A stretch of 64,000 nucleotides of DNA, from contig CAJQUW010008726.1 of assembly GCA_907163375.1 (NCBI GenBank), positions 1 to 64,000 on the forward strand, written 5' to 3'. Below are positions 55,829 through 64,000 of this stretch, piece by piece. The translations under genes were made by a program, and so were the position numbers. How positions within the stretch are numbered: position 1 is the stretch's first letter; every line of letters starts with the position of its first letter. Source of the DNA: Prostheceraeus crozeri (lineage: Eukaryota; Platyhelminthes; Polycladida; Euryleptidae). The notes under the pieces are model-generated. The model saw only the letters and a program-made list of their open reading frames with translations. It searched no databases and was not told where the DNA came from.

Positions 55829-56224
55829 ATGCCTATAATTTATAAACACAATCTTAAACATTTTGCTTCAAATCAAAAAATTGCTCATGAACCATCTATG
55901 AAATCTGTTTACCATTATGACAGTGTAGAAACATTCGGAACACAAAAGTTCCTAGGCACCGCAGGTGCCGTCCAAAAAGAAGGGGATGGTATATTTTCTG
56001 GTATTGGAAGTATCGTTAACTTAATTAAAAATAATAAAGATTTGATTACATCTGCTGCAAAAGGAGCAGCTGCTATAGGTAGTACAGCAAGTGCAATATC
56101 AAATGCTGTTAAGTCTCAAAACGAATTAAAACAACTAGAAGCTATTCGTAAACTTAGGACTGATTCTGAAGAACTAAAAAATTTAAAAAAACTTTCAGAG
56201 GAAACAAAAAACAAAATTTGCTGA
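55829..56224 (+). CDS. pVI-like membrane-active virion protein (element B)
   Basis: 131 residues starting in the context CCTAAAAAATGCC. After a polar N-terminus comes a Gly/Ala-rich amphipathic stretch (GIFSGIGSIVNLIKNN, then LITSAAKGAAAIGSTASA), followed by a charged helix (LKQLEAIRKLRTDSEELKN). Adenovirus protein VI has the same build: an amphipathic helix that disrupts endosomal membrane, then helical capsid-binding sequence. Adintoviruses carry genes of this type beside the major capsid gene. Assignment is by composition and position only. The gene may not be whole. Confidence 0.5.
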   Translation: MPIIYKHNLKHFASNQKIAHEPSMKSVYHYDSVETFGTQKFLGTAGAVQKEGDGIFSGIGSIVNLIKNNKDLITSAAKGAAAIGSTASAISNAVKSQNELKQLEAIRKLRTDSEELKNLKKLSEETKNKIC

Positions 56225-56375
56225 CATAGCTGTGGGGGTGATAGTAAAAAGGGGAAGAAAACAGGCGTAGCCATAGAACGTTCAATTGAAGAAATAAGAG
56301 GCAATGGCGTGAGCAGCAATCTTCGGTTTAACCAGCAAAGCTGTAGCGGAGCTGGTCTAGCGAAATTCTAAAATA

Positions 56376-56500
56376 TATTTTTTAGTAAAATAATTTTAGC
56401 AAAATTTTTTTAGCAAAATTTTTTTAGTAAAATTTTTTAGTAAAATTTTTTTAGTAAAATTTTTTTGGTAAAATTCTAAAATTATATTTTAGTAAAAATT
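56376..56500. promoter_or_regulatory. AT-rich tandem repeats upstream of the major capsid gene
   Basis: The unit TTTTTTTAGTAAAA (and TTAGCAAAA variants) is repeated about seven times just before the major capsid start. Placement suggests promoter or enhancer function for the most highly expressed virion gene, but it could be simple slippage. Confidence 0.5.
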
Positions 56501-56547
56501 TTTTCTGTCTGTGAGAAAAACAAAAAGTCAAATTATTTTTTATAAAA

Positions 56548-57891
56548 ATGTCTTCGCTAATTGAAAATAAATTTAGATTAGACGATCCTCCGTTCGTCAG
56601 TTACAATCAAAAAAAGAATGACTATATAAGAATTGCTATGAATCCCGGATCTTCCAGTCGAGTAAATACTGGAGGTGATTTAATTTTTGAAGTTGATAAT
56701 CAGCAGAGTTATTTATATTTACCTGATTCATTTTTACACTGTGAATATTCTTTATATAGTGATGCCAATTTTACAACACCATTACCAGATACCGATAATA
56801 TTGCACTAGAGAATAATTTTTTTCCAAGATTATTTACACAAATGCGTTTAGATGTTGCAATTCAAAATATGGAAACAATAAGTGATTCTCCAGGTGTAAT
56901 TGATACAATGCTTAGATTTGTAATAATTGGTGAAAATAATAAGAAGTATGAAATCGAAGGTTGGTTTCCTGATACTAATGATGGTATAATTATTGATGAT
57001 TTAACTCACGCTGGAACAGATGCAGCAGGAATTGCGAAAGATGTAGAAAATATTGCAAAACATTTAAATAAAACAAACAATAGTGCATATAAAGAAAGAC
57101 GTGAATTTAACAAGAAAAGTAAACAGACAGTAAATTGGTCATTGTCTCCATTATTTGGATATTTAGATTATGATAAAATATCATATCAAATAAAATTTAA
57201 ATTAATAATTCATCGTACAGAAAATAATGAATTAATTTTTTTTGGTAAAACTGGAAAAAAAGCATATTTAAAAATTGATAGACTTGAATGGTGGATTAAG
57301 CATATTACTCCTAGTTTAGAGGTTGAAACAGCTATTGCAAAAAGATTAAATACTAACAAACCAATTCCAGTAAATTTTCTAAAGCGTACTGCTAGTTCAG
57401 TAACTTTTTCCGAACAAAGATTTAACTGGCATTTTACTAGAACTTCGAATACCCCAAGATATTTATTACTAACATTTCAAAGAAATAATTCTCCAAGTTT
57501 TGATAAGAACGACAATCTCTTCCATATTAATACAATTCGAAGTTTACAAGTTTCATTAAATCAAACCCGATCTCCAATTGATCCAATTGATCCATTAAGA
57601 TTCGATGATACCAATAATCAATTTATGGAAGGATATGATTCTTATCGAAATCTTTGTATAGAATTTGGAGTTGAACCACAATTAACTCCTGGAGATTGGA
57701 GACATTTATATCCTGTTTTCTGTTTCGATTTAAGTGCACAATCTGAAGATATTATCAAGACTGGTTGTGATGTAACAATTAATATTGAAAAAAAAGATTC
57801 CACAACTTCATTGATGGCTTATGGTTTATTGTTAGAAGATGTAAAATATTCTATTGAAATTCTTAATGGAAAGATGGCTAGGATAGGCTAA
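56548..57891 (+). CDS. Double-jelly-roll major capsid protein (element B)
   Basis: 447 residues, open, starting in the context ATAAAAATGTCTTCG. It has the features of Polinton major capsid proteins. Near the N-terminus are G-G-D-L-I-F-E-V and a Y-L-Y-L-P-D strand. A FPRLFTQMRLDVAIQNMETI region follows, then a pair of beta-rich halves with YQIKFKLIIHRTENN and a Trp-rich WWIKHITPS. The C-terminal jelly roll includes YPVFCFDLSAQ and VTINIEKKDS. Trimers of this fold form the hexagonal shell of the capsid in adenoviruses, Polintons and relatives. It is the best-preserved hallmark gene here and supports recent activity of this element. Confidence 0.85.
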   Translation: MSSLIENKFRLDDPPFVSYNQKKNDYIRIAMNPGSSSRVNTGGDLIFEVDNQQSYLYLPDSFLHCEYSLYSDANFTTPLPDTDNIALENNFFPRLFTQMRLDVAIQNMETISDSPGVIDTMLRFVIIGENNKKYEIEGWFPDTNDGIIIDDLTHAGTDAAGIAKDVENIAKHLNKTNNSAYKERREFNKKSKQTVNWSLSPLFGYLDYDKISYQIKFKLIIHRTENNELIFFGKTGKKAYLKIDRLEWWIKHITPSLEVETAIAKRLNTNKPIPVNFLKRTASSVTFSEQRFNWHFTRTSNTPRYLLLTFQRNNSPSFDKNDNLFHINTIRSLQVSLNQTRSPIDPIDPLRFDDTNNQFMEGYDSYRNLCIEFGVEPQLTPGDWRHLYPVFCFDLSAQSEDIIKTGCDVTINIEKKDSTTSLMAYGLLLEDVKYSIEILNGKMARIG

Positions 57892-57929
57892 AGCCCAAGA
57901 CTTCGTCGATTAATTATATAATTATTTTT

Positions 57930-58080
57930 TCATAACTACAATAGATTAAAAAAATTCTTAACTTAAAATTTTTGATAACTTAAAATTTTGACAACTAGAA
58001 TAGATTAAAAACTTTTGTTAACTTAAAATTTTTCATAACTAGAATAGATCAAAATTTTTCCTAACTTAAAATTTTTTTAT
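57930..58080. promoter_or_regulatory. Tandem AT-rich repeats between capsid gene and small gene
   Basis: About four imperfect units combining AACTTAAAATTTTT and ATAACTAGAATAGAT follow the capsid gene and precede the ATG at 58086. They could serve as promoter or end-processing sequence. No gene is encoded. Confidence 0.5.
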
Positions 58081-58085
58081 TAAAA

Positions 58086-58196
58086 ATGTCGCAAGCGAAA
58101 AGTAATAACAATAAAACTGTTGAATTAAAATTACGTAATATTGTTGACAAAAATACCCCTAAAACTATTACGATTAACGAAAAAAGTATTACATAA
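58086..58196 (+). CDS. Short ORF of 36 residues (element B)
   Basis: ATG in the context TTATTAAAAATGTCG, then MSQAKSNNNKTVELKLRN and a basic/polar remainder ending SIT. It fills the gap between the repeats and the pX-like gene and shares the element's start context, so it may be a real small peptide. Function unknown. Confidence 0.35.
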   Translation: MSQAKSNNNKTVELKLRNIVDKNTPKTITINEKSIT

Positions 58197-58204
58197 GTAA
58201 ACCA

Positions 58205-58567
58205 ATGATAGAGAATATTCAATTACAAGAAGAAAAGAATGGCGGGATTCTCCCATTAATTCCCCTAATAATAGGTGGCATAGCAGCTGCAGGAAGTGTT
58301 GCAGGCGGGACAGCTGGTATTGTCCAAGCAGTAAATAAAAATAAATCAGAGAAGGCAGCATTAGAAGAACAAAAACGACATAATAGAGAGTTAGAAAAAG
58401 TTGCGAGGGGTGAAGGAATAGTAGATAATTTTATCAGTAAATTAAAATTAGTTGATGAAGGAAAACGAGTTCTTAAAAATATTCTCCACAATGTTGATGA
58501 TTTAATTGAAATTAAAGAAACTAAAGATGGTTCTGGAATATATCTAAGTCCTAGTATGATAAGGTAA
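58205..58567 (+). CDS. Adenovirus pX-like protein (element B)
   Basis: 120 residues. Residues about 12-42 read GGILPLIPLIIGGIAAAG, then SVAGGTAGIVQAVNKN, closely echoing the hydrophobic GG(I/F)LP-LIPLI-AAIGA segment of adenovirus core protein X. A charged helix follows (SEKAALEEQKRHNRELEK), then a polar C-terminus. pX-like proteins are a marker of adintoviruses; in adenovirus pX lies with the DNA core. The short hydrophobic segment could also touch membranes. It follows the small gene by 8 bases and precedes an inverted copy of the 55.7-kb palindromic repeat. Confidence 0.7.
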   Translation: MIENIQLQEEKNGGILPLIPLIIGGIAAAGSVAGGTAGIVQAVNKNKSEKAALEEQKRHNRELEKVARGEGIVDNFISKLKLVDEGKRVLKNILHNVDDLIEIKETKDGSGIYLSPSMIR

Positions 58568-58570
58568 TAA

Positions 58571-58618
58571 CCTCAGGACCATTGGTCCGATCGGCTAAAG
58601 CCTCTGAACAAGGTTCTA
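58571..58618. repeat. Inverted copy of the intergenic palindromic repeat
   Basis: Reverse complement of the 55702-55790 unit: CCTCAGGACCATTGGTCC, then GATCGGCTAAAGCCTCTGAA and CAAGGTTCTATT. GGACCATTGGTCC is a perfect hairpin. It starts just after the pX-like stop. Confidence 0.85.
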
Positions 58619-58648
58619 TTCGGTAAAACATTTATTTTATCTTTTAAA

Positions 58649-59335
58649 ATGAATTCTACAAATTCCGAAAATTTAATTAAATTAAAAATTGCTAATTTAG
58701 ATTTATTAAATTATCTATTAAACAAAAATAAAAACTCAAATTGTCAGCATATTGGAGGTGACATACAAAAAACATTAGAAAACTTTCCTGGATTTATTTG
58801 GAGTAAATATTCGAAAGAAAAACATCTTCCTGGTCATTCATATACCGGTCCAGGAACTCGATTAGATATAAGACTAGATGAGAATAATAATCCAAAACCA
58901 GGTGAAGAACCAATAAATAGAGTAGATGCCGCCGCTTATAGACATGATTTAGCTTATCGAAATCATGATCTAAGTTCTCGACATGCAGCTGATAAGAAGA
59001 TGATTCAAGAATTAGATAGTATTCAAAATCCTACATTTAGAGAAAAAATTGAAAGAATGTCTGTTAAGAAAGCTTTACAAGCTAAAATATTATTCGGTCA
59101 GGGTTTAAATGAAACGACAGCAAAGCTGTCTGAGAGCAACGCTCGAACCTATGCCTCCGAAATGTCGAATGACCTAGGACGCTATGCGTCTGAAATTCAT
59201 AAAGAATACAGAAGGCATAAATATTTATTGAAAGTAAAAGTATGTCAGCATGAAATTAATGCAGTTTCCATTTCCCCGGTTCGTTGTGAAACATGTCTCA
59301 CCAATCGAATAATTGAAATTACAAAAAGTAATTGA
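58649..59335 (+). CDS. Parvovirus-type phospholipase A2 (element B)
   Basis: 228 residues, open, start in the context CTTTTAAAATGAA. The calcium-loop motif YTGPGTRLD (about residues 65-73) and the catalytic pair in AAYRHDLAYRNHD (H99, D100) are those of the PLA2 domain in parvovirus VP1. That domain opens endosomal membranes during entry, and similar domains occur in adintovirus and Polinton proteins. Downstream is a helical region and a C-terminal Cys/His cluster (CQHEINAV...CETC) that may bind zinc. As the last gene of the virion block next to pX-like and fibre-like genes, an entry role is likely. Its 3' end is repeated in a decayed copy at 63.24 kb. Confidence 0.8.
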   Translation: MNSTNSENLIKLKIANLDLLNYLLNKNKNSNCQHIGGDIQKTLENFPGFIWSKYSKEKHLPGHSYTGPGTRLDIRLDENNNPKPGEEPINRVDAAAYRHDLAYRNHDLSSRHAADKKMIQELDSIQNPTFREKIERMSVKKALQAKILFGQGLNETTAKLSESNARTYASEMSNDLGRYASEIHKEYRRHKYLLKVKVCQHEINAVSISPVRCETCLTNRIIEITKSN

Positions 59336-59830
59336 TTACTTCAGAAGACAGTAAGATAAATCGACCCTGAACATATAGCCGAAACTTTACCATTCAAAAG
59401 TGTAATGTCGATTGATGAAGCATGTCTAGTCCAACAAAACTCGAACTTCGAAAGTCATATTTGGCTCTATTGAAATATATCAATACTAAAAAAAGCTAGC
59501 ACAGCTTGAAAATAGCCATTTTTAGCATTTATTGAAAAATACGATTTTTGAATGCTTGGTGTAGCTCTCTATATTCTGGCTACCGCTAAAGATCACAGAT
59601 GTGAAACACACTGATATACAGAAAACACGATTATCATGGTTATTACGGGAATACAGAATATATACAAGAATACAGAAAGTTCTGAGATTAGTTTAAATTA
59701 TTTGTGTTTTTCGCGGACTCTATTTTTTCACCATCTTTGGAGCCATGTAGCTCCGTTCTGTATGCCAGTTACTCGTTGAAATTTATACAGGTTTTCCTTC
59801 ATACCAAAAACTAATGCTGCATGCAAAGTT
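59270..59830 (+). repeat. Right-end repeat of element B, copy 1
   Basis: From the last codons of the phospholipase gene through the following ~490 bases, this sequence recurs in direct orientation at 63232-64000. Matching landmarks include GTCTAGTCCAACAAAACT..., AGCTTGAAAATAGCCATTTTT and TCTCTATATTCTGGCTACCGC. It is probably the terminal non-coding region of the element family. Confidence 0.85.
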
Positions 59831-61530
59831 TGGTTTAGAAACGAATATACAGAAAAATGTTACACCTGCATGAAAATTCAAAATTTGAGAATTTTAAAAA
59901 TTTGGAAAAAATATAATTTGTTAAGATAGCTCTAGTTCCCACTATATGCAAATATTGGAAGCTAATATTACAGATTACACGTTTTCTAATGTATAACAAA
60001 CATATATCCGAATACTAAGTGCCACATGATAAAGTTTCGAATATCTGATTTTCATTATTTCTTGCAATAGACTGAATTCTAATGCAACTTATTATTCTCT
60101 ACAATGATAATAAAAAATAAGCAATGAGTAATCAGAGGAATTTGATAATTCATTTTCATCACCATAAAAGAAAATAAGAATATCATATGACATGATCATA
60201 GGTCTCATTATGTGAGGAGTACAAGCATTAAATCAATGTTTTGATCAATAACATTTGATATCGTAATAGTTGACGGTATCGGCACTGGAAGGTATAAAGA
60301 CCTGTATTTCATATTTCTGTGTAATTTTTCAATAGCCACAAGCTTCTTCTGGAATGACTCTGTGAATAAAGAAATGTCATGAAAGGAAATGGAAAGCAAA
60401 ACCTTGTTCAAAACTTAGGAACATCTTTATTCTTAAAATCGTCAACTGACGGGTTCGGGGCTGCTAAGTTCTAATGTTAAGATTGCTGTATTGACTCTTC
60501 ACATGTCAGGGAAAAGCCATTTCTTACAAAATCATCTGTAGGTGTTGTAATTGATTTTGAAAGTCACATGTTAGGGCGAGATAGTAAACAGTTTCTCAAA
60601 GATCTTTAAACAAAGCAGAATTATTGACTTTGTAGAATATCACAACTTTTCAAAGCAAAATTGAGCAGATACTTTACTTTCCACACATTGTTGATTTAAG
60701 AAAATATATTCACTCATTCTACTCGTACTGAAATGTAACTTACTTCGTTTAACTTGCTTTAATGGGAAAGTGAAAATCTGTTGACATAAATGCAATACGT
60801 GTAGCTCCTAATAGAGAAATAGAGAAATGACCTATATTCGATGCTAGAACACGTAAACACTTAATTTGAGTTGAACTTGCCATATGGATGTATTTTATCC
60901 GTCATCACTGTCCGTATCTGCATTAAACATGCCCGTTTACGGATAAAAATTGACATAAAATGGCATTGAGCCACTTTTCAACAAGAAAACCTTTTCATTC
61001 ATGAATTAGATTTCAACTACATAAATTTTCTATATCCTCTTTTAATTTGTTTGAATTGTATTATGATGAGAAACATTATTTAAGTGTCCAGATTGTCAAA
61101 CATTACATTCACTTATCATGATAAAATCATTCATGCAAAAACTGACAGTTTGAAAATTTTCTTCAACACTTACTTTCTGTACATTTCCCGAGCAGTAAAA
61201 TGTTTCTAAAAATACACAAATTCAAATGCTGTTGATAAGAAGGTCTGAAGATCATACTGTAAACAGCATTTGAATAGAAGCTGAAAAAATGCTTTGACTT
61301 AGGATCTAAATATCATCTACATCTAGATCCCCGGACAGAAGAATAGGACCAACGTTCCCCTGGCTGTCGTAAGAGGCGACTAAAATGGGCCTTTTGCTAC
61401 TTCAGGTCTGTTGTTGGCAGTTTAATATCTTAATCTCATTGCCTTTTCTCAGCGCCTGCAATAGGTTGATGTTGCGGTGGATCCTGACAGCCATAAATCT
61501 TAGCTGTTGGGAATGCAACAAAGCTGGCGA
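59831..61530. other. AT-rich spacer between element B and LINE relics
   Basis: No gene supported. The element's own end probably lies somewhere in the first part, but I find no terminal inverted repeat. A hairpin-like CTGTCGTAAGAGGCGACTAA lies near 61363, ahead of the LINE. Confidence 0.45.
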
Positions 61531-62513
61531 GGCAAAATGCCTCGAACGCCTTGTCCTTGAGTCAGTCAAGGAAGAGTTGATAAATACATACGGTGATGAC
61601 CAACAATGGTTTCTGTCCTGGGTGCTCAACGTTATACGCACATATAGCTATAGTCGACACAATCAGTCGGCATTTGGACTCTCCTGATATCAATAGTGTT
61701 GTCCTGTTAGCATTTGATCTCAGCAAGGCTTTTTATCGGTTACCTTATGACAAATTGCTGCAATCTTTGACAGAAAACAAATTACCAAGTGACTTTATTT
61801 GTTGGTGTTCTCATTATTACTACGAAAGGCGGCAAAAGGTAATACTACGCGGTGTGTAATCAACAGAAAAAGCTACTTCCTCGGGTGTACCACATGGTTC
61901 CATTATCTCGCCATTTCTTTTTGTTTCTTTTATGGGTTCTTTGTCATCAAAATCTATCGACACAAAAATCTTCAAGTATGGTGACGACTTTTGCTTATTG
62001 ATTCCATCGAGTAAAGACTCAAATATAAATGACAGCATCCACGTTGAAATTAAAAACACCGAAGATTGGTGCTCCATCCATGGCCTAGTGCTCAACAGGG
62101 ATAAAACATGCCTTATGGTGTTCGGAAAATCAGGATGTCCACTGAATCTACCGACTGGGCTGACAGTTGCATCTGAACTTAAAATTGTTGGTTTAACATT
62201 CCAACAAAATTTGAAATGGGATTCCCATATCGATAGCGTGACAAAGAAAGCCTTACAGCGTATATTTCTTCTGAAAAAGCTGAAAAGAATACCCGGAGTT
62301 AGTAAAAACGATCTACTGAGTGTATATAAAACATATATTGCAAGCATATTAGAGTACAATTGCCCTGTGTTCATGAACATGACTCAAAAGTCAATTCGGA
62401 AAATTGAAAGAGTAAGGAAACGCTGCCATTGCATCATTTGTGATTGCGGTGACTACAGCAATTGCCGGTTATTACCTTCATTCAACGAGCGTGCAGATAA
62501 AATCGCTCTTTGA
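61531..62513 (+). pseudogene. LINE reverse transcriptase relic 1
   Basis: CR1/L2/Jockey-group RT, 5'-truncated and spread over three frames. It begins with LERLVLESVKEELINTYGDD (frame 1, about 61540-61600), continues in a second frame with GFCPGCSTLYAHIAIVDT and motif A (LLAFDLSKAFYRLP), and in a third frame with motif C as KYGDDFCLL, the thumb (GLVLNRDKTCLMVFGKSG; IVGLTFQQNLKW) and the C-terminal half to 62513. Frame changes lie near 61605 and between about 61859 and 61932, and motif B lies across the second of these. No endonuclease domain or poly-A tail is seen. It is a dead copy. Confidence 0.85.
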
Positions 62514-62599
62514 ACGTTTTCAGATATCTTGAAACCGAATAACTTTTTATTTCAGAATAGCAACATATGGCGGCCACTGAAATAAACGATCATGGTATA

Positions 62600-63149
62600 G
62601 ATGAGGAATAAGATTATGAACTCTAAAAAAGACAAAAAAATTGCATTGGAGAAGCCGAACGTCAGAATTAATCGGTGGCCATGCGCAACGATGGTAAGCC
62701 TTGGATCCTTGATCAAAGTAACATCTGGTGTTCCTCAGGGATCAGTCCTAGGACCTTATCTTTTCTCCCTATTCATCGGTACTCTTCATCTCGAATCCGC
62801 CGCATCCTATTTGGTGAAACTTGCTGATGAGTTGACTTTGATAGAGTCTTGCACAAAGGCGAATCCTAGTCCCTCAACTTTAGATAGGCCTACAATTCAA
62901 AAGTGGTCTGAAGTTAATAAAATGTTTTTGAATCGTGGGAAATGTCAACAGGTGATCATTCGTCGGGGGAATCACTGGTTAACTAGTCCATACGATGCCA
63001 TCAAACTGACTTCTCAAGTGAGCATTTTAGGTGTGACATTGAACGATAAGCTGACCTGGAATGATCATTTTCAGAGAATATTCCTGATTGCATCTGGACG
63101 TTTGTACACTATTCGTGCATTAAACTCTTTCTTTCCCAAAAAAGGGTGA
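62600..63149 (+). pseudogene. LINE reverse transcriptase relic 2
   Basis: A second, different CR1/L2/Jockey-group RT in the same orientation. It starts about 90 bases after relic 1. It shows motif B (SGVPQGSVLGPYLFSLF), a motif C position reading KLADELTLI, where the second catalytic Asp is replaced by Glu, the thumb (KMFLNRGKCQQVIIRRG) and SILGVTLNDKLTWNDHF. It stops at 63149. It lacks the N-terminal RT motifs and any endonuclease, so it is dead. Relics 1 and 2 are too unlike to be a tandem duplication. Confidence 0.8.
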
Positions 63150-63231
63150 GGTGTGCAATGGATTTGTCAATACTGTTGTAATGTATGCAGAAATAGCATT
63201 TGTCACAAATGCATTAGGGCGCTTCTCCAGC

Positions 63232-64000
63232 TCGTTTCGAATGATATCTCACCATTCGAATAATTGAAGTTACTGAAGTAATTACTTCAGAAAGCAGTTA
63301 AGACAAATCGATCCTGAGCATTTCGCACAAACTTTACTATTCAAAAGTACCATGTCGATTGATAAAGCACATCTAGTCCAACAAAACTTGAACTTCGAAG
63401 TCATATTTGGCTCTATTGGAATATATCAAAGTTTCTTGTATAATATCTATCAAAGGGAACAACTTCTGACCGCACACCAACTTAACGTTTTCAAATGCTA
63501 TCGTACTATAAATGCTACTTCTCGATACTACTCATATAATATTGACATCACATATTGAAAAAAATGTGCGAAATCCAAATTAGCCAGTTTATACCACTTT
63601 AACTATCAGTTATCTGATCAAATTTCTTCTACAAGTAATTGAGCACTATTCTGAGTTTAAGCATCAATTTGGAGTCAAAACTGGCAGACAGAAAAAAGCT
63701 AGCCCAGCTTGAAAATAGCCATTTTTGGCATTTATTGAAAAAATACGATTTTTGAATGCCTGGTGTAGCTCTCTATATTCTGGCTACCGCTTAAGATCAC
63801 AGATGTGAAACACACTGATATACAGCAACACGATTACCATGGTTATTACGGGTAACAAGAATACAGAAAGTTCTGAGATTAGTTTAAATTATTTGTGTTT
63901 TTCGCGGACTCTATTTTTTCACCATCTTTGGAGCCATGTAGATCCGTTCTGTATGCCAGTTACTCGTTGAAATTCATACAGGTTTTCCTTCATACCAAAA
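63232..64000 (+). repeat. Right-end repeat of element B, copy 2 (runs off window)
   Basis: Begins with sequence matching the C-terminal codons of the phospholipase gene (TCTCACCATTCGAATAATTGAA) and then follows 59336-59830, apart from one block of about 240 bases present only here. It is the end of a second, older copy of an element related to element B, in the same orientation. It continues past 64000. Confidence 0.75.

Larger units (their letters stand above)
43850..59900. mobile_element. Polinton/adintovirus-like element B (fossil)
   Basis: A very AT-rich block of about 15-16 kb with the gene set of a Polinton-like virus: penton-like and major capsid proteins, packaging ATPase, family-B DNA polymerase, plus pX-like, pVI-like, fibre-like and phospholipase A2 genes as in adintoviruses. 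Genes lie in three blocks, + then - then +. The polymerase and the ATPase are broken (about half a dozen breaks in all). Most of the structural genes read open, so it is not very old. I see no integrase or Ulp1/adenain-type protease frame. The exact ends and any terminal inverted repeats are not resolved. The right end seems to recur at 63.2 kb. Confidence 0.9.

Overview
The window is metazoan-style genomic DNA packed with mobile elements. I see no recognisable host housekeeping gene. Spliced elements, several unrelated transposon superfamilies, Polinton/adintovirus-like fossils and long AT-rich spacers suggest an aquatic invertebrate, but I cannot name the species. There is no sign of bacterial gene organisation. 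I saw no tRNA, rRNA or CRISPR array.

Layout. 1-4.8 kb: the end of an old Polinton-like element (element A), with a penton-like gene on + and a broken family-B DNA polymerase on -. 4.78-8.01 kb: a DNA transposon with ~630-bp inverted ends and a TTCA target duplication, inserted beside the polymerase. 8.2-10.5 kb: two unassigned genes, one a coiled-coil protein with a likely 60-bp intron. 11.7-12.85 kb: a degenerate repeat array with G runs. 13.8-23.3 kb: mostly non-coding, with three non-autonomous hAT-like elements (13.8-15.25, 17.13-18.77, 21.72-23.31 kb); the second has a perfect 8-bp target duplication.

24.1-34.1 kb: a young, whole-looking Ty3/Gypsy LTR element on the - strand. It carries gag, pol, an acidic/basic ORF and, in the place where env would lie, an ORF with the block motifs of an SGNH hydrolase. 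Its 5' LTR is split by an apparently intact piggyBac transposon (31557-34070) flanked by TTAA. 34-43.6 kb: spacers with LINE, MITE and tandem-repeat pieces.

43.9-59.3 kb: a second, AT-rich Polinton/adintovirus-like fossil (element B), about 15 kb. The left + block has a membrane protein, a penton-like protein and a packaging ATPase. The central - block has a protein-primed-type polymerase, a zinc finger and two unknown proteins, one possibly clamp-like. The right + block is a virion cassette: fibre-like coiled coil, pVI-like, double-jelly-roll major capsid, pX-like and a parvovirus-type phospholipase A2. The polymerase and the ATPase are broken; most structural genes read open. I find neither an integrase nor a protease in it. 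59.3-64 kb: a terminal repeat region of element B, two decayed LINE reverse transcriptases, and a second copy of the same element end running off the window.

How they fit: the window is a nest of elements of different ages. The transposon in element A and the piggyBac in the Gypsy LTR give clear orders of insertion. The points most worth a second look are the SGNH-like ORF of the LTR element, the fibre/pX/PLA2 cassette of element B, its short palindromic repeats (some inside coding sequence), and its shared AAAAATG start context.
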